Of a DNA stretch of 64,000 nucleotides, positions 18,083 to 27,390 are shown piece after piece. Every line of letters begins with the position of its first letter. Positions within the stretch are counted from its first letter, which is position 1. Origin of the DNA: Hoylesella buccalis ATCC 35310 (GTDB taxonomy: Bacteria; Bacteroidota; Bacteroidia; Bacteroidales; Bacteroidaceae); assembly GCF_025151385.1 (NCBI RefSeq), contig NZ_CP102287.1, positions 1,240,001 through 1,304,000 on the forward strand, read 5' to 3'. The position numbers and the translations under genes are program-made. Below the pieces are notes generated by a model. That model did not search any database, was not told the origin of the DNA, and worked only from the letters and a program-made list of their open reading frames with translations.

Positions 18083-18528
18083 TTTACCGATTAAAGTTTA
18101 CACGCATCAATTTTCCATACTTTGATTATCGCCCAAAAACAGCCAACACGCAGCCTAACCACCACGAATGCGCTTTTGGTTTTCTCCTCACTGAATGGCA
18201 TTGCGGAGAAGTTGACCATACTTTCAGGGAACACAGAGAAACATCTGCCAAAGAGAGTACACCGCACGTCATCATGAGGGCAACGGTGTATGGCAGGAAA
18301 GCAATGCGTTTCGTGAAATCTTCAGCCACATTTGTACATCATCATTCCCACCTATTTTGTAAGAAAAACATACATGTAAAACGGTACATAAAAAATGATG
18401 AAATAGAAAAAATTGATAGGCACGGACTCACCTAACATACATCTTTAGAAGCGTCAAGGTCTGTTTTTTAATCTAAAAACACGACCTAAATGCGATAAAA
18501 GGCATCACTTGCGCTGTTATAACCATGC

Positions 18529-18616
18529 CATTGGTGAGCAAAGACTTACATATTGGAAGCCAAAGGCATACCTATTGGCATTCAAAAGCATTGTTATTGA
18601 GCAGCAATACAGGTGA
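18529..18616. repeat. 22-bp degenerate tandem array, locus 3 (four units)
   Basis: Four exact 22-bp units at 18529, 18551, 18573 and 18595. They begin CATTGG, TATTGG, TATTGG and TATTGA, and at positions 11-14 carry CAAA, CAAA, CAAA and CAAT, then mostly G(A/G/C)(C/A)(A/T)T. This is the clearest array. It lies 217 bp before the sialidase -7 element. Confidence 0.8.
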
Positions 18617-18744
18617 AGGCGATGAGAAAGCGATGAGCAGATAGCGTATCAACCTCGTAATCAGCAACTTGCAAAAGTCGTTCATTTTGGTCATATTTGA
18701 CGCCATGGCGTGAGTTGCTCACCTACAAACGAATTTTGAAGAGG

Positions 18745-18759
18745 TTGTTGTAAAGAAAA
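18745..18759. repeat. TTGTTGTAAAGAAAA box shared with 39478-39492
   Basis: Starts 129 bp after the end of array locus 3. The same box with one change (CTGTTGTAAAGAAAA) starts 129 bp after the end of array locus 4. Equal spacing suggests one composite intergenic element present at both places. Confidence 0.6.
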
Positions 18760-18832
18760 TTTCGAATCTTTCCGAATTTTTATTTTGCAGGAGTTTAGCG
18801 ATGAAATCACAGTTGTTTTCAAAAATTTTCCG

Positions 18833-18840
18833 TACATTTG
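18833..18840 (+). promoter_or_regulatory. Candidate -7 element of the sialidase gene
   Basis: TACATTTG fits TAnnTTTG and lies 27 bp before ATG 18868. The -33 region (GTTGTTTTC) is only an approximate match. It excludes starts at or before 18838. Confidence 0.45.
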
Positions 18841-18867
18841 CCAACATCAAACAATATTTGGAACACA

Positions 18868-20148
18868 ATGAACAACAAGTATTTTGCTATGCGCACACAT
18901 CACAACCACATCCATCAGTTAGCAGGCACGCACCTTCGCACGGTCATCAGCATCGCCGTGCTCATGCTCTGCATCAGTACCCATGCCACCAATGAGGCAG
19001 ACAGCCGGCAGCGGCTTTTCACTACGCCGGAGAAGGATGCTATCCCCTATCGCATCCCCGCCATCACCACATGCAGCAACGGCGACATCATCGCTGCGTC
19101 AGACTACCGCTATTGCGGCTCTGACATTGGCTATGGAGCCGTGGACTTGGTCTATCGCATCAGCCGCGACAATGGCAAGACCTGGTCGGAAGAGAAGATA
19201 TTGGCCGACGGACAAGGCAACGAAGCTGACATCAAGTGGGATTACGCTTTTGGCGACTGCGCCTTGGTGGCCGACAAAAACAGCAGCGAGGTGCTGGCTA
19301 CTTGCGCGGCCGGCAAAACAGTATATTTCCAAGCAACACGCAACAACCCTAACCGCATTGCCATCTTCCGCAGTTATGACAACGGAAAAACATGGGACAA
19401 GGGGCACGAAATCACCGAGCAGATATACCCCCTGTTCGACCAACGAAAGGCCGGCCCCATCCAGTCACTCTTCTTCACGTCGGGCAAGATACACCAAAGC
19501 CGCCACGTCAAGGTAGGCAAATACTACCGTTTGTATGTCGGCCTGTGCACCTTGTCTGGCAACTTCGTGCTTTACAGCGACGATTTTGGCCGGCAGTGGA
19601 ACGTGCTGGGCGACATCAACACATCGCCCTGTCGCGACGGTGACGAGGTGAAATGCGAAGAATTGCCCGACGGCAGCCTCATACTCAGTTCGCGTCACAA
19701 CGGCCGACTGTTCAACGTCTTCACCTTCAGCAACCTCAAAAAGGCCGAAGGCTCGTGGGGACAACGCACCAAAGCGGCTGCATTCACGGGCATCGAGAAC
19801 GAGTGTAATGGTGAAATCTTGGTTGTCCCAACCATTCGCAAAGCCGATGGCAAGAAAACGTTCGTAGCCATTCAGTCGGTACCTTTTGGTCCACAGCGAA
19901 CACGCATCGGCTTCTTTTACAAAGATTTGGGCAAGAGACATCTCACATCCCAGCAGTTGGCTAACGGTTGGCAGCGAGGCATGATGGTGGCAACAGGTCT
20001 GGGAGCCTACTCTACCATGACGCTTCAGAAAGATGGGAGAATTGGATTTCTATGGGAGTCAGGTCCCACCATCTACAACATCGACTATCAAAGCCTAAAA
20101 CTTGAGGACATCACCAACGGGCAATATCAACTCAAGGGGAAGTTCTGA
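18868..20148 (+). CDS. nanH: Exo-alpha-sialidase (GH33), secreted
   Basis: 426 residues from ATG 18868; a second ATG at 18889 is also possible. A hydrophobic signal segment (RTVISIAVLMLCISTHAT) precedes the mature enzyme. The catalytic arginine motif is present (AIPYRIPAITT), as are Asp-boxes: SRDNGKTW, SYDNGKTW and SDDFGRQW. RHNGRLFNVFTFS and the late YSTMTLQKDGRIGFLWE are typical of the six-bladed propeller and its catalytic Tyr/Glu region (ENECNGEILVV holds the likely Glu). It releases terminal sialic acid from host glycans outside the cell or in the periplasm. No sialic-acid transport or catabolism genes lie nearby. Confidence 0.94.
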   Translation: MNNKYFAMRTHHNHIHQLAGTHLRTVISIAVLMLCISTHATNEADSRQRLFTTPEKDAIPYRIPAITTCSNGDIIAASDYRYCGSDIGYGAVDLVYRISRDNGKTWSEEKILADGQGNEADIKWDYAFGDCALVADKNSSEVLATCAAGKTVYFQATRNNPNRIAIFRSYDNGKTWDKGHEITEQIYPLFDQRKAGPIQSLFFTSGKIHQSRHVKVGKYYRLYVGLCTLSGNFVLYSDDFGRQWNVLGDINTSPCRDGDEVKCEELPDGSLILSSRHNGRLFNVFTFSNLKKAEGSWGQRTKAAAFTGIENECNGEILVVPTIRKADGKKTFVAIQSVPFGPQRTRIGFFYKDLGKRHLTSQQLANGWQRGMMVATGLGAYSTMTLQKDGRIGFLWESGPTIYNIDYQSLKLEDITNGQYQLKGKF

Positions 20149-20230
20149 AACACACGAAAAGCCTGAAAAATAAAAAGAAATACAATGGCAGCACACCATG
20201 CGAACATGAATCAAAATAAACGAGAGAATA

Positions 20231-21046
20231 ATGGCAGCAGGTAAATGGATAGGTGGAATACTAGGTTTCATGCAGGGAGGGCCACTAGGCGCACTTGCTG
20301 GATTTGCAATTGGATGGCTCTTCGACAGCGGCTTGGACACCTTCAGTGAAGGCGGATCGGGTGACGAATATCGACAACGTCAGGGCAACAGGTATGCACA
20401 ATACAATCAACAGCAACGACAATACGCCGAAGGACAACGCAACACGTTTCTCTTTTCCATTCTCGCATTGGCATCGTATGTCATCCGAGCCGACGGCAAG
20501 GTGATGCATTCGGAGATGCAAACGGTGCGCAATTTCCTCAGACAGAACTTTGGTGAGGTGGCAGTGAAGCAAGGCGAGGAGATTCTTCTCAGGCTTTTCG
20601 AACAACAAAAGCAAATGGGGTGGAGGCAGTTCAGCAACACCATCCGGCAAGCATGCATCCAAATTAGCTTCAACATGGGCTATTCTGAACGGTTGCAGCT
20701 GTTCAACTTCCTGGTTATCATCGCTCAAGCCGATGGCATGATTGTCAGTGAAGAGGTCAACGTCCTGAAAGAGATAGCCCAATATCTGGGACTTTCAGCT
20801 GCCGATGTTGACTCCATGCTCAACCTCAAAGACAGCTCTACAAACCTCGAAGCAGCATACAGAGTACTGGGAATTGCCCCCTCTGCTACCAATGATGAGG
20901 TGAAAAAGGCTTATCGGCAGATGGCCTTGAAGCATCATCCCGACCGTGTTTCCACGCTGGGTAACGACGTGAAGAAGGCCGCGCAGAAGAAGTTTCAGGA
21001 AATCAACAATGCCAAAGACCTCATTTACAAAGCCCGCGGCATGTAG
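20231..21046 (+). CDS. DjlA-like TerB/J-domain co-chaperone
   Basis: 271 residues. The N-terminus is a glycine-rich hydrophobic segment (GILGFMQGGPLGALAGFAIG), likely a membrane anchor. Residues about 70-190 are a TerB-like helical domain (ILALASYVIRADGKVMHSEM, FLVIIAQADGMIVSEEVNVL). The C-terminal 70 residues are a J domain: YRVLGIAPSATNDEVKKAYR, then MALKHHPDRV with the HPD tripeptide, and FQEINNAKDLI. This is the DjlA order, a membrane-bound partner of DnaK. It follows the sialidase gene by 82 bp on the same strand. Confidence 0.92.
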   Translation: MAAGKWIGGILGFMQGGPLGALAGFAIGWLFDSGLDTFSEGGSGDEYRQRQGNRYAQYNQQQRQYAEGQRNTFLFSILALASYVIRADGKVMHSEMQTVRNFLRQNFGEVAVKQGEEILLRLFEQQKQMGWRQFSNTIRQACIQISFNMGYSERLQLFNFLVIIAQADGMIVSEEVNVLKEIAQYLGLSAADVDSMLNLKDSSTNLEAAYRVLGIAPSATNDEVKKAYRQMALKHHPDRVSTLGNDVKKAAQKKFQEINNAKDLIYKARGM

Positions 21047-21133
21047 CTCTACGCCCCCCTCGCACACCAACGGCAACTGCAGTGGCTTCGTGGCCTTACG
21101 CGGCAAGGGAAGAAGCGGTAGAAACAGGAGAAA

Positions 21134-21346
21134 CTAAGCCATTTCCGCTTGTCTGCCATTGATAGATACCTTATGGCTGGTTCGAGATATTACCACAGCA
21201 TGTGTTACATAGGAAATGATGCTTACATCGTAGAAATCGTATTCAACGCCATCAGAAGGGTTGAAATCATTACTGCCCACCAATGAAGAGAGGTAAAGAA
21301 TACCCTGAAACATGTTCATGGGAATGTAACAAATCTCGAAAAACAT
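21134..21346 (-). CDS. Unrecognised small protein with its own promoter
   Basis: 70 residues from ATG 21346 (MFFEICYIPMNMFQGILYLS onward; a later ATG at 21319 would give 61). I do not recognise the family. The C-terminal part, DFYDVSIISYVTHAVVISRT then SHKVSINGRQ, alternates like beta strands. No signal peptide or membrane segment is evident. The evidence that it is a gene is the perfect promoter just upstream (21381-21411), with the predicted transcript starting about 28 bp before the ATG. It is convergent with the TerB/J-domain gene and stands alone. Confidence 0.55.
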   Translation of the reverse strand: MFFEICYIPMNMFQGILYLSSLVGSNDFNPSDGVEYDFYDVSIISYVTHAVVISRTSHKVSINGRQAEMA

Positions 21347-21380
21347 TTGTTGAGTTGGGTACAAACATAAGTTTTTCGGG

Positions 21381-21411
21381 CAAAGGTAGTACAGCGTCCA
21401 TACCACACAAA
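21381..21411 (-). promoter_or_regulatory. Promoter of the small gene at 21134-21346
   Basis: Minus strand TTTG (21411-21408), exactly 19 bp, then TACCTTTG (21388-21381). A complete match to the Bacteroidetes consensus. Confidence 0.75.
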
Positions 21412-21512
21412 AACAGCTAATGTTGGGGGCATACGTCTATTTTGTCATATTAGCCGTGTATTTTGAGTGATGAAGCCAAGAAACAGCACCCATGACGTGC
21501 AGGGCTTAATAA

Positions 21513-21546
21513 AATCTCCCGTCAACCAGGTGGTTGACGGGAGATT
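21513..21546 (-). terminator. Terminator of the susC-M16 locus
   Basis: Perfect 16-bp inverted repeat (AATCTCCCGTCAACCA, 2-bp centre, complement) 39 bp past the M16 stop. On the minus strand it is followed by TTTATT, as in an intrinsic terminator. Confidence 0.8.
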
Positions 21547-21584
21547 ATGTTAATGCCAAACACTGAATAGTCAAGAACGGCTCA

Positions 21585-24404
21585 TTATTCTTGCGGCAAC
21601 ATCACCACGGTAACACGATTGTTGCCCTGCAAGAATTCTTTCATAAAATCGCACAGTCCCTTCACCGTTTGTTTCTTGATGACATCCTTGTATTGAGAGT
21701 GCGTGTCCATGCCATAACGGCGATACATACCGATGACGTTTCGCCAATAAGTGTTTGTTTTTACAGCTAAATCGGCATTTTTTAGCATATAGGCTTTCAC
21801 CTTTTCCAACATGGCTTCATCGCAATGCGTGGTCATGCGCTCGGCCTCGTCGCGCATTATTTTTAGGGCGATATCACTTTTCTCTGGCTTCACGGGACAT
21901 GTCACCACGAGCGAGTAGGCGTGGAAATCACCCTCTATCTCAGCCGAACCGTCGGCTCCGCACGAATAGGCCGCTCCCGCATCCTCGCGTATCTTCTTGA
22001 GATACACCATGCTAAGTATTTGCCCTATCATGTTCATCTTCATGGCGCCATCCAAAGTATACGACATGTCGGTATTGTGCCACACCATGCAAGCCATAGC
22101 CTTGGGCGTCTGCATCTTACGATGGAACACGTTTTCAACCACGCCCTTTTGATAGGATGTAAGCAAATGTCCGTGCCTCACCTTACCCTTGGTGGGCAGC
22201 GAGCCAAGATAACGGCATACGAGCGGCCGAATGGTAGACTCGTCATAATCGCCCACAAAGGTGAACGTCCATGCCGATGCGTTGGCTGTGCGCTCGCGCG
22301 CGATTTGGAGCACGCGGTCATAGTCTATATCTTTGAGGTGTTCCTCAAGAAATGGCCTAAGCCTTGGATTGTGTCCATAGAGTGTGGCCGTAAGCGAATC
22401 CGAGTAGATTGTCTCGTGCGACAAATTCCTGTTTTTGAGCGATGTACGCCACCCGTCCATGAGATTGGCCACCGCTTTCTCATCCTTGCCAATATTGGTG
22501 AAATACAGATAAACGAGTTGTAGCATGGTCTCCACGTCTTGCTTGGCGGCCGATCCACCCACGCCCATATATTTATCACCGATGGAAAGATGGGCGTTGG
22601 CTGTCTTGCCGGCGAGAATTTTAGGCAGTTGCATACCCGTGAATCCACCTAACGCGCTGCTGCCCACTATATCGTCAAAAGCTGCCAAGTTAGCAAAGTC
22701 TTTCTCTCCGTAGAGCGACTTTCCACCAGGTCCAATCGCTGACAGCCCCACTTGCCCTTTCTTGAAGTCGGTTTTCTTGAGCACCACGGTCACGCCATTG
22801 GAGAGTTTCAGTTCGGTGAAACCGAACTTGTCGTTCTTCTTTTCTTTGACAATCCTGCCAAGTCGTGGTAATTTTTTCATCAACGGCTGCTGTTGTAAGG
22901 TGTCCACATAGGCCTCAAAATTGGCCTGGCGAGCCTGCTTCACAGCTTCGAGCAAATCCTCTCGCTTGGGATAGACATTTCCCTCTTTCTCATTGTTAAA
23001 GTTGATTATCACCAAGTTATGGTCAGACTTGGGCAAAAGATTTGGCAACACCCTGTTAATCTCCTCCAAAGGTATTTGTGGGATGGCCTGTCGCATCATA
23101 TAATAATACTCCTCAAAAGCCGGTATTGGCTCGTTGGAGAGATAATTTCCCTTGTAGTCGTCAGCGAACGAGGCGTTCCCGCGCTTGTCCTTGTTGTTGT
23201 AAGCGCGTTCCAAGCCGTTGAGAAGGTTTTTCTTGGCCCTGTCATACTCTATCTGCGTGAATCCTTGGTCAGCTGCGCGGTGAGCCTCGGCAAGAGCGGT
23301 TTTCAAGGCTTTGGCAGTTAGTTCGATGCTTCTTGGCGCGGCAGATACCCTGAAAGCATTTTTTGTTTTGGCGAAAATAAACGTTCCATCAGCCGCCTCA
23401 GCACCAAGGTATGGGCATCCGCTCTTTTGCGCCGCCTCGGCATATCTGTCGTTGAGCATGCCTATAGCTACATTTTTTACATAATTGGCCATGACGTAGT
23501 CCATGGAATTTTTAAGCGAGTCGGGCCATGGATCGTGCTTGAAGAGAGCCTCAACGGCACTGTTGGGTTGTTCCTTATCCTTGTCAATCACGACAATGGG
23601 CGTATCGTTGTCTGGCACTTGCTCGGCTACAATGGGCGCAATGTCGGCCGGATTAGTCACAGTACCGAACATCTGCCGTATCATACGCTCTGTATGATCC
23701 ACATCAACATCACCCACGACGATGATGCACTGATTGGATGGTTGGTACCATTTTTCATAGTAGGCGCGCAGCTCTGCAGGTTTGAAATTGTCCACGACAC
23801 TCATCAGCCCGATGGGAAACCGCGAGCCATACTTAGATCCAGAGTAAAGTGTGGGCAAGTTTCGCTCCAACATACGCGAGTTAGCACTGGTGCGCTCTCT
23901 CCACTCTTCATGTATCACGCCTCGTTCTTTGTCTATCTCTTGAGGGTCCAATGTCAGACCGTTGGCCCAGTCGTGCAGGATGAGCAGGCACGAGTCGAGT
24001 GCGCTCTGTCGCTTGGTGGGCACGTTGGAGATGTTGTAAACCGTCTGGTCTATAGACGTATATGCGTTGAGATCTCCACCAAACTTTACGCCCAAAGACT
24101 CACAATACCTGATGACGTTGTTGCCTGGGAAGTTTTTGGTACCGTTGAAGCACATGTGTTCAAGGAAGTGAGCCAAACCTCGCTGGTTCTCTTCTTCCTG
24201 TATGGAGCCAACACGCTGTACGATATAGAAGTTGGCACGCTTCTCGGGCCAGTTGTTATGGCGTATGTAATACTTAAGGCCATTATCCAAAGTCCCTATT
24301 CTTACAGCCGTGTCTACCGGCAACGTCTGCGGCAAATCAGCCGCTTGTGTCATGGTGGGCAGAATGACGAAACCAAGCAATGCCCTCCAAAAGAGATGTT
24401 TCAT
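21585..24404 (-). CDS. M16-family zinc peptidase, secreted
   Basis: 939 residues from ATG 24404. A signal peptide (LFWRALLGFVILPTMTQA) is followed by the N-terminal M16 domain with the inverted zinc motif in RGLAHFLEHMCFNGT (HFLEH about 79-83) and a downstream glutamate in the ERGVIHEEWRER stretch. A second, non-catalytic M16 half follows after a linker near residue 540 (FTELKLSNGVTVVLKKTDF). The length fits the two-domain PqqL/pitrilysin-like group. It should cut peptides in the periplasm. Last gene of the locus that begins with susC, which suggests that peptides are what the SusCD pair imports. Confidence 0.93.
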   Translation of the reverse strand: MKHLFWRALLGFVILPTMTQAADLPQTLPVDTAVRIGTLDNGLKYYIRHNNWPEKRANFYIVQRVGSIQEEENQRGLAHFLEHMCFNGTKNFPGNNVIRYCESLGVKFGGDLNAYTSIDQTVYNISNVPTKRQSALDSCLLILHDWANGLTLDPQEIDKERGVIHEEWRERTSANSRMLERNLPTLYSGSKYGSRFPIGLMSVVDNFKPAELRAYYEKWYQPSNQCIIVVGDVDVDHTERMIRQMFGTVTNPADIAPIVAEQVPDNDTPIVVIDKDKEQPNSAVEALFKHDPWPDSLKNSMDYVMANYVKNVAIGMLNDRYAEAAQKSGCPYLGAEAADGTFIFAKTKNAFRVSAAPRSIELTAKALKTALAEAHRAADQGFTQIEYDRAKKNLLNGLERAYNNKDKRGNASFADDYKGNYLSNEPIPAFEEYYYMMRQAIPQIPLEEINRVLPNLLPKSDHNLVIINFNNEKEGNVYPKREDLLEAVKQARQANFEAYVDTLQQQPLMKKLPRLGRIVKEKKNDKFGFTELKLSNGVTVVLKKTDFKKGQVGLSAIGPGGKSLYGEKDFANLAAFDDIVGSSALGGFTGMQLPKILAGKTANAHLSIGDKYMGVGGSAAKQDVETMLQLVYLYFTNIGKDEKAVANLMDGWRTSLKNRNLSHETIYSDSLTATLYGHNPRLRPFLEEHLKDIDYDRVLQIARERTANASAWTFTFVGDYDESTIRPLVCRYLGSLPTKGKVRHGHLLTSYQKGVVENVFHRKMQTPKAMACMVWHNTDMSYTLDGAMKMNMIGQILSMVYLKKIREDAGAAYSCGADGSAEIEGDFHAYSLVVTCPVKPEKSDIALKIMRDEAERMTTHCDEAMLEKVKAYMLKNADLAVKTNTYWRNVIGMYRRYGMDTHSQYKDVIKKQTVKGLCDFMKEFLQGNNRVTVVMLPQE

Positions 24405-24473
24405 AGTTGTGATGGTGTTAGCCGCACGGCTCCTCAACCGAAGTGCCGCGCGGTGGTGACTTACGCAATATAG

Positions 24474-25577
24474 TTACTGTTTGGCTGGTGTGGTAAATTT
24501 CTTGGTGTGCAACTTGCCCCATTCGCCCTTGACATTGCGTGCCATAGAACACGCGATGTATGTAGTGGCGGGCAGCGCATTCCATTTGGCGCGATCCACG
24601 CGATACTGATTCCAATAGGGATCTTGCGGAATATCCTTTTGCAGCATGTCGATAACGCCGCGTTCACCCATGTCTTTGGCGTTGAAAGCCTCCTCGGTGA
24701 TGATGATATCACGGTGTACAGCCGCTTGATCATTGGGCGTATATACTATTTCCTGGAAGTAGCCAGTGTCGTCACTGCCGCCAAATTGTCCAATCTCAAT
24801 GTTCACGGCAGCCACACCCTCGCCACCCAACAAGGCTGTTTTGACGGGCATGGTGACAATGTCGAGGTACACGCCATCCTTGTCCCAAGGCAACGCACAT
24901 ATCTCATAGTCATAGTTGGGTATCATATCATCCCATGTGTGGCTCATCTCCTTGGTGTAAGCCGACTGGCCACTGAACCGCCTAATCATGTCGGAAGGAT
25001 TTGAGAAGCCCATCATCGGACCGTGGTGCGCCACGATACTATCTATGCTTCCGGCCTCGAATTGACAAATGGCATAACCTGCCACATCAGCGTTGGGACT
25101 GAACTTCACCGTAACGCTGTCGGGGCCAAGGGCCGTCACGGTGCATGTGAGTCGCGGATTGCCTGCCGGCTTGTGCTTGGGCGTTGTGAAAGAGGTGCGC
25201 GTGACGAAACCTGCAGCGCCATCCTTGTCGTAGCCGAGGGTGAGCAACGTGTATTCTTTCTCGGGCAAGACACAGAACCCCATGTCCACGAATTTCGCAT
25301 CTTTGAGGTTGGGTGTGCGTTTTTCTGTTTTTTGGTTACTGAAATAATTGGCCAACACAGCGTCACCAATGCGAGTAGCTATGTCGGATGTAAAAAGCTG
25401 CATGCTGTACGAAACACACGTTGTACCTTTCGAGAGCGATAGCGTCATGGGACCATTGTCGTTGCAATTTACGGTTACGTCAACGGTAGCCTTCATGTCA
25501 TTTTGGGCTGCCACCTGTGTCACCACGGTCATAGTGAAGAGGCAGAGCAATGTTTTGAATATTTTCCTAATGTTCAT
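24474..25577 (-). CDS. Secreted protein with FN3-like repeats, unknown function
   Basis: 367 residues with a signal peptide (FKTLLCLFTMTVVTQVAAQ) and no lipobox. Two Ig/fibronectin-like regions can be discerned: FVTRTSFTTPKHKPAGNPRL and LTCTVTALGPDSVTVKFSPN, which is the usual form of an FN3 domain start. Both halves contain phrases like YTLLTLGYDKDGA and YEICALPWDKDGV that fit the middle of an FN3 domain (Y.v.a.a.D..G). The C-terminal 80 residues include DMLQKDIPQDPYWNQYRVDR. I do not know its role. It lies between the PKD-like lipoprotein and the M16 peptidase in one transcription direction, 70 bp from the peptidase start. Confidence 0.7.
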   Translation of the reverse strand: MNIRKIFKTLLCLFTMTVVTQVAAQNDMKATVDVTVNCNDNGPMTLSLSKGTTCVSYSMQLFTSDIATRIGDAVLANYFSNQKTEKRTPNLKDAKFVDMGFCVLPEKEYTLLTLGYDKDGAAGFVTRTSFTTPKHKPAGNPRLTCTVTALGPDSVTVKFSPNADVAGYAICQFEAGSIDSIVAHHGPMMGFSNPSDMIRRFSGQSAYTKEMSHTWDDMIPNYDYEICALPWDKDGVYLDIVTMPVKTALLGGEGVAAVNIEIGQFGGSDDTGYFQEIVYTPNDQAAVHRDIIITEEAFNAKDMGERGVIDMLQKDIPQDPYWNQYRVDRAKWNALPATTYIACSMARNVKGEWGKLHTKKFTTPAKQ

Positions 25578-25692
25578 GTTATGATTGTTTTTGATTGTTC
25601 ATGTTTGAGGATTGTGAAGAGATTCATGCGCCGACTATGCGACACCCGGCTCTCTTCACAATGTAAGGAATTATAGTTGTTAGCTTGTTTTA

Positions 25693-27363
25693 TCAATACA
25701 TGTCAAGTGTGGTGCGTTCTGCACGCAGTTGTTTGATGGAGGCTACCCGCCCACCAGCGTTGTATTTGCCCACAAGGACTGGTGCCGGCAGGTTTGTCAC
25801 CTCATAGATTAAGACATCACCGTTCTCACATCCAACAAGCAAATGCTTGTAATCACGTCCCTGCGTGTACTGGTCGTTGCGGTCATAGGTCATGGCCGTA
25901 ACTTTGGAGGTAATGCCCTTGAGCGGCAGTTGGCCTACCTGGTCTATGGATGTGGAACCCCATGTGCCGCTCCTAACAACCACAAACACCTTGTTGCCCT
26001 CTGAAAAGAGGTCACAACGGCTCTTGAGATTACTCAAACGGGTTGTGGCCGCAGTAAGGAACACGGTTTCTTTATTGAGTAGGTGCCCTGTCACCTCGTA
26101 CGGGAAGTAATAGGTGTTGGCCATCGGCACATTGAGTTTGCGCGTCCGATTGTCCACGGCAAAGGTTCCAACCATGGATTTTCCGCCCGTGTTATACCAT
26201 ATTTGATACCAACTGTTGTTTCGGTCCCAATACATTTGCCCATTGATGGCGGTCAAATAGAATACCTCTGCATCTGCTGGCATCTTCATGATGGGTGCTC
26301 CCGCCCATCCCGGCATTGACAAGTCGGTCATAAAGACACGATAGCTGTGATAGTTTCCCTCCAACGATGTCGCGATGAGCACGCGTCTGTTTTTCTCGTC
26401 GTAGCACGGGATGTTGGTGTGTCCCCACAGCGTATGTCCAAAATTGGTTACCTTGTAACCCTTCTCATCGAGATAATACGGCTCAGTAAGAAACTTTCCA
26501 CCGAGGTAGTGCTTGCCCGTCTGGCGCGTGAAAATACGGCCGTCTTGGGTAGCAACCCATGTGAATGCGGGGTTGTCAGCATCTATTTCTTGGTCCCTGC
26601 GAGCGCTAACCTTGAAGTTGGCAGGCGTTCCGTCGGCAAACTGTGAACCAAGTTCCCAAGCCTGCTTAAGCGTGGAGGCGTTGAGAACCACCGCGTCTCC
26701 CTCCTGCGTGATGGCCGTCACCGAACCTGTCGGACTGACATTGAGCGACAGCGAGACATCCATGCGCTTGGGTGTTCCGGGAATATCGTCGGACAAGTGT
26801 TTCTTGAAGATAAACTTGGGTACGCTGAATGTGCCGTTGGCGGCACGTCCATATTTCAGGCTCAACGCCGACATGGAACCGATATGCGGGTCGCTGTTGT
26901 TCTTAGCCGAGTAGACGATGAAGTCGCACTCTGCGATGGGCGGCTCGATGGTGATATAGGTTCGGGCCTTGAAAGAAATACCCGTGGCTTTCTCTATGAT
27001 AGCAAAGTCACCGTCAAAACTCCCAGTGGGATAGTCGGTCAGTCCCAAGCGTTTCATGAACTCATCGGTGGGAATAGTCTCTTTCAGCTCAGTAGAGAAT
27101 ACCTTGCCATTAAGGCGCCACTCATAGCGCACCTCCTTGCTTCTCTCAAGCGAGTCGAGTTTTCCCCAATTGAAGTATCTCGACGCGTCGATGTATGTTT
27201 TCTCGCCACCCCGTCCATACACGTATATAGGGTCGTTGTTTACATTGATGAGCCACGTTGGCGGCTTAAGCGATTCGTAAGTGTAATTTCCCTCATCACT
27301 GAAGCACGCAGTCAGCGTAGCGCATACAATTGCGCACGCAATGGCGTTTCTCATTGTTTTCAT
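25693..27363 (-). CDS. PKD-like family lipoprotein
   Basis: 556 residues. A lipobox (CATLTACFSDEGNYTYESL) places the protein on the membrane, probably the cell surface. The start, C-x-DEGNYTYE, and the following EVRYEWRLNGKVFS are the pattern of the Bacteroidetes PKD-like lipoproteins found next to susC/susD/DUF4843 genes. The C-terminal two thirds read like a beta-propeller (YRVFMTDLSMPGWAGAPIMK, MTYDRNDQYTQGRDYKHLLV). Presumed to bind the imported substrate at the SusCD surface. Fourth gene of the locus. Confidence 0.85.
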   Translation of the reverse strand: MKTMRNAIACAIVCATLTACFSDEGNYTYESLKPPTWLINVNNDPIYVYGRGGEKTYIDASRYFNWGKLDSLERSKEVRYEWRLNGKVFSTELKETIPTDEFMKRLGLTDYPTGSFDGDFAIIEKATGISFKARTYITIEPPIAECDFIVYSAKNNSDPHIGSMSALSLKYGRAANGTFSVPKFIFKKHLSDDIPGTPKRMDVSLSLNVSPTGSVTAITQEGDAVVLNASTLKQAWELGSQFADGTPANFKVSARRDQEIDADNPAFTWVATQDGRIFTRQTGKHYLGGKFLTEPYYLDEKGYKVTNFGHTLWGHTNIPCYDEKNRRVLIATSLEGNYHSYRVFMTDLSMPGWAGAPIMKMPADAEVFYLTAINGQMYWDRNNSWYQIWYNTGGKSMVGTFAVDNRTRKLNVPMANTYYFPYEVTGHLLNKETVFLTAATTRLSNLKSRCDLFSEGNKVFVVVRSGTWGSTSIDQVGQLPLKGITSKVTAMTYDRNDQYTQGRDYKHLLVGCENGDVLIYEVTNLPAPVLVGKYNAGGRVASIKQLRAERTTLDMY

Positions 27364-27390
27364 AATGCGTTCCTTTCGTTGTTTGCGTGG

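Noticed and set aside
18126..18329. Minus-strand frame of 67 codons
   Set aside because: No signal, domain or promoter; in a gene-free region but without support.
18529..18616. Possible CRISPR array at the 22-bp repeat loci
   Set aside because: Units are contiguous without spacers, differ from one another, and no cas genes are in the window.
23427..24473. Plus-strand frame of 348 codons
   Set aside because: Antisense to the M16 peptidase gene, whose zinc motif and domain order are clear.
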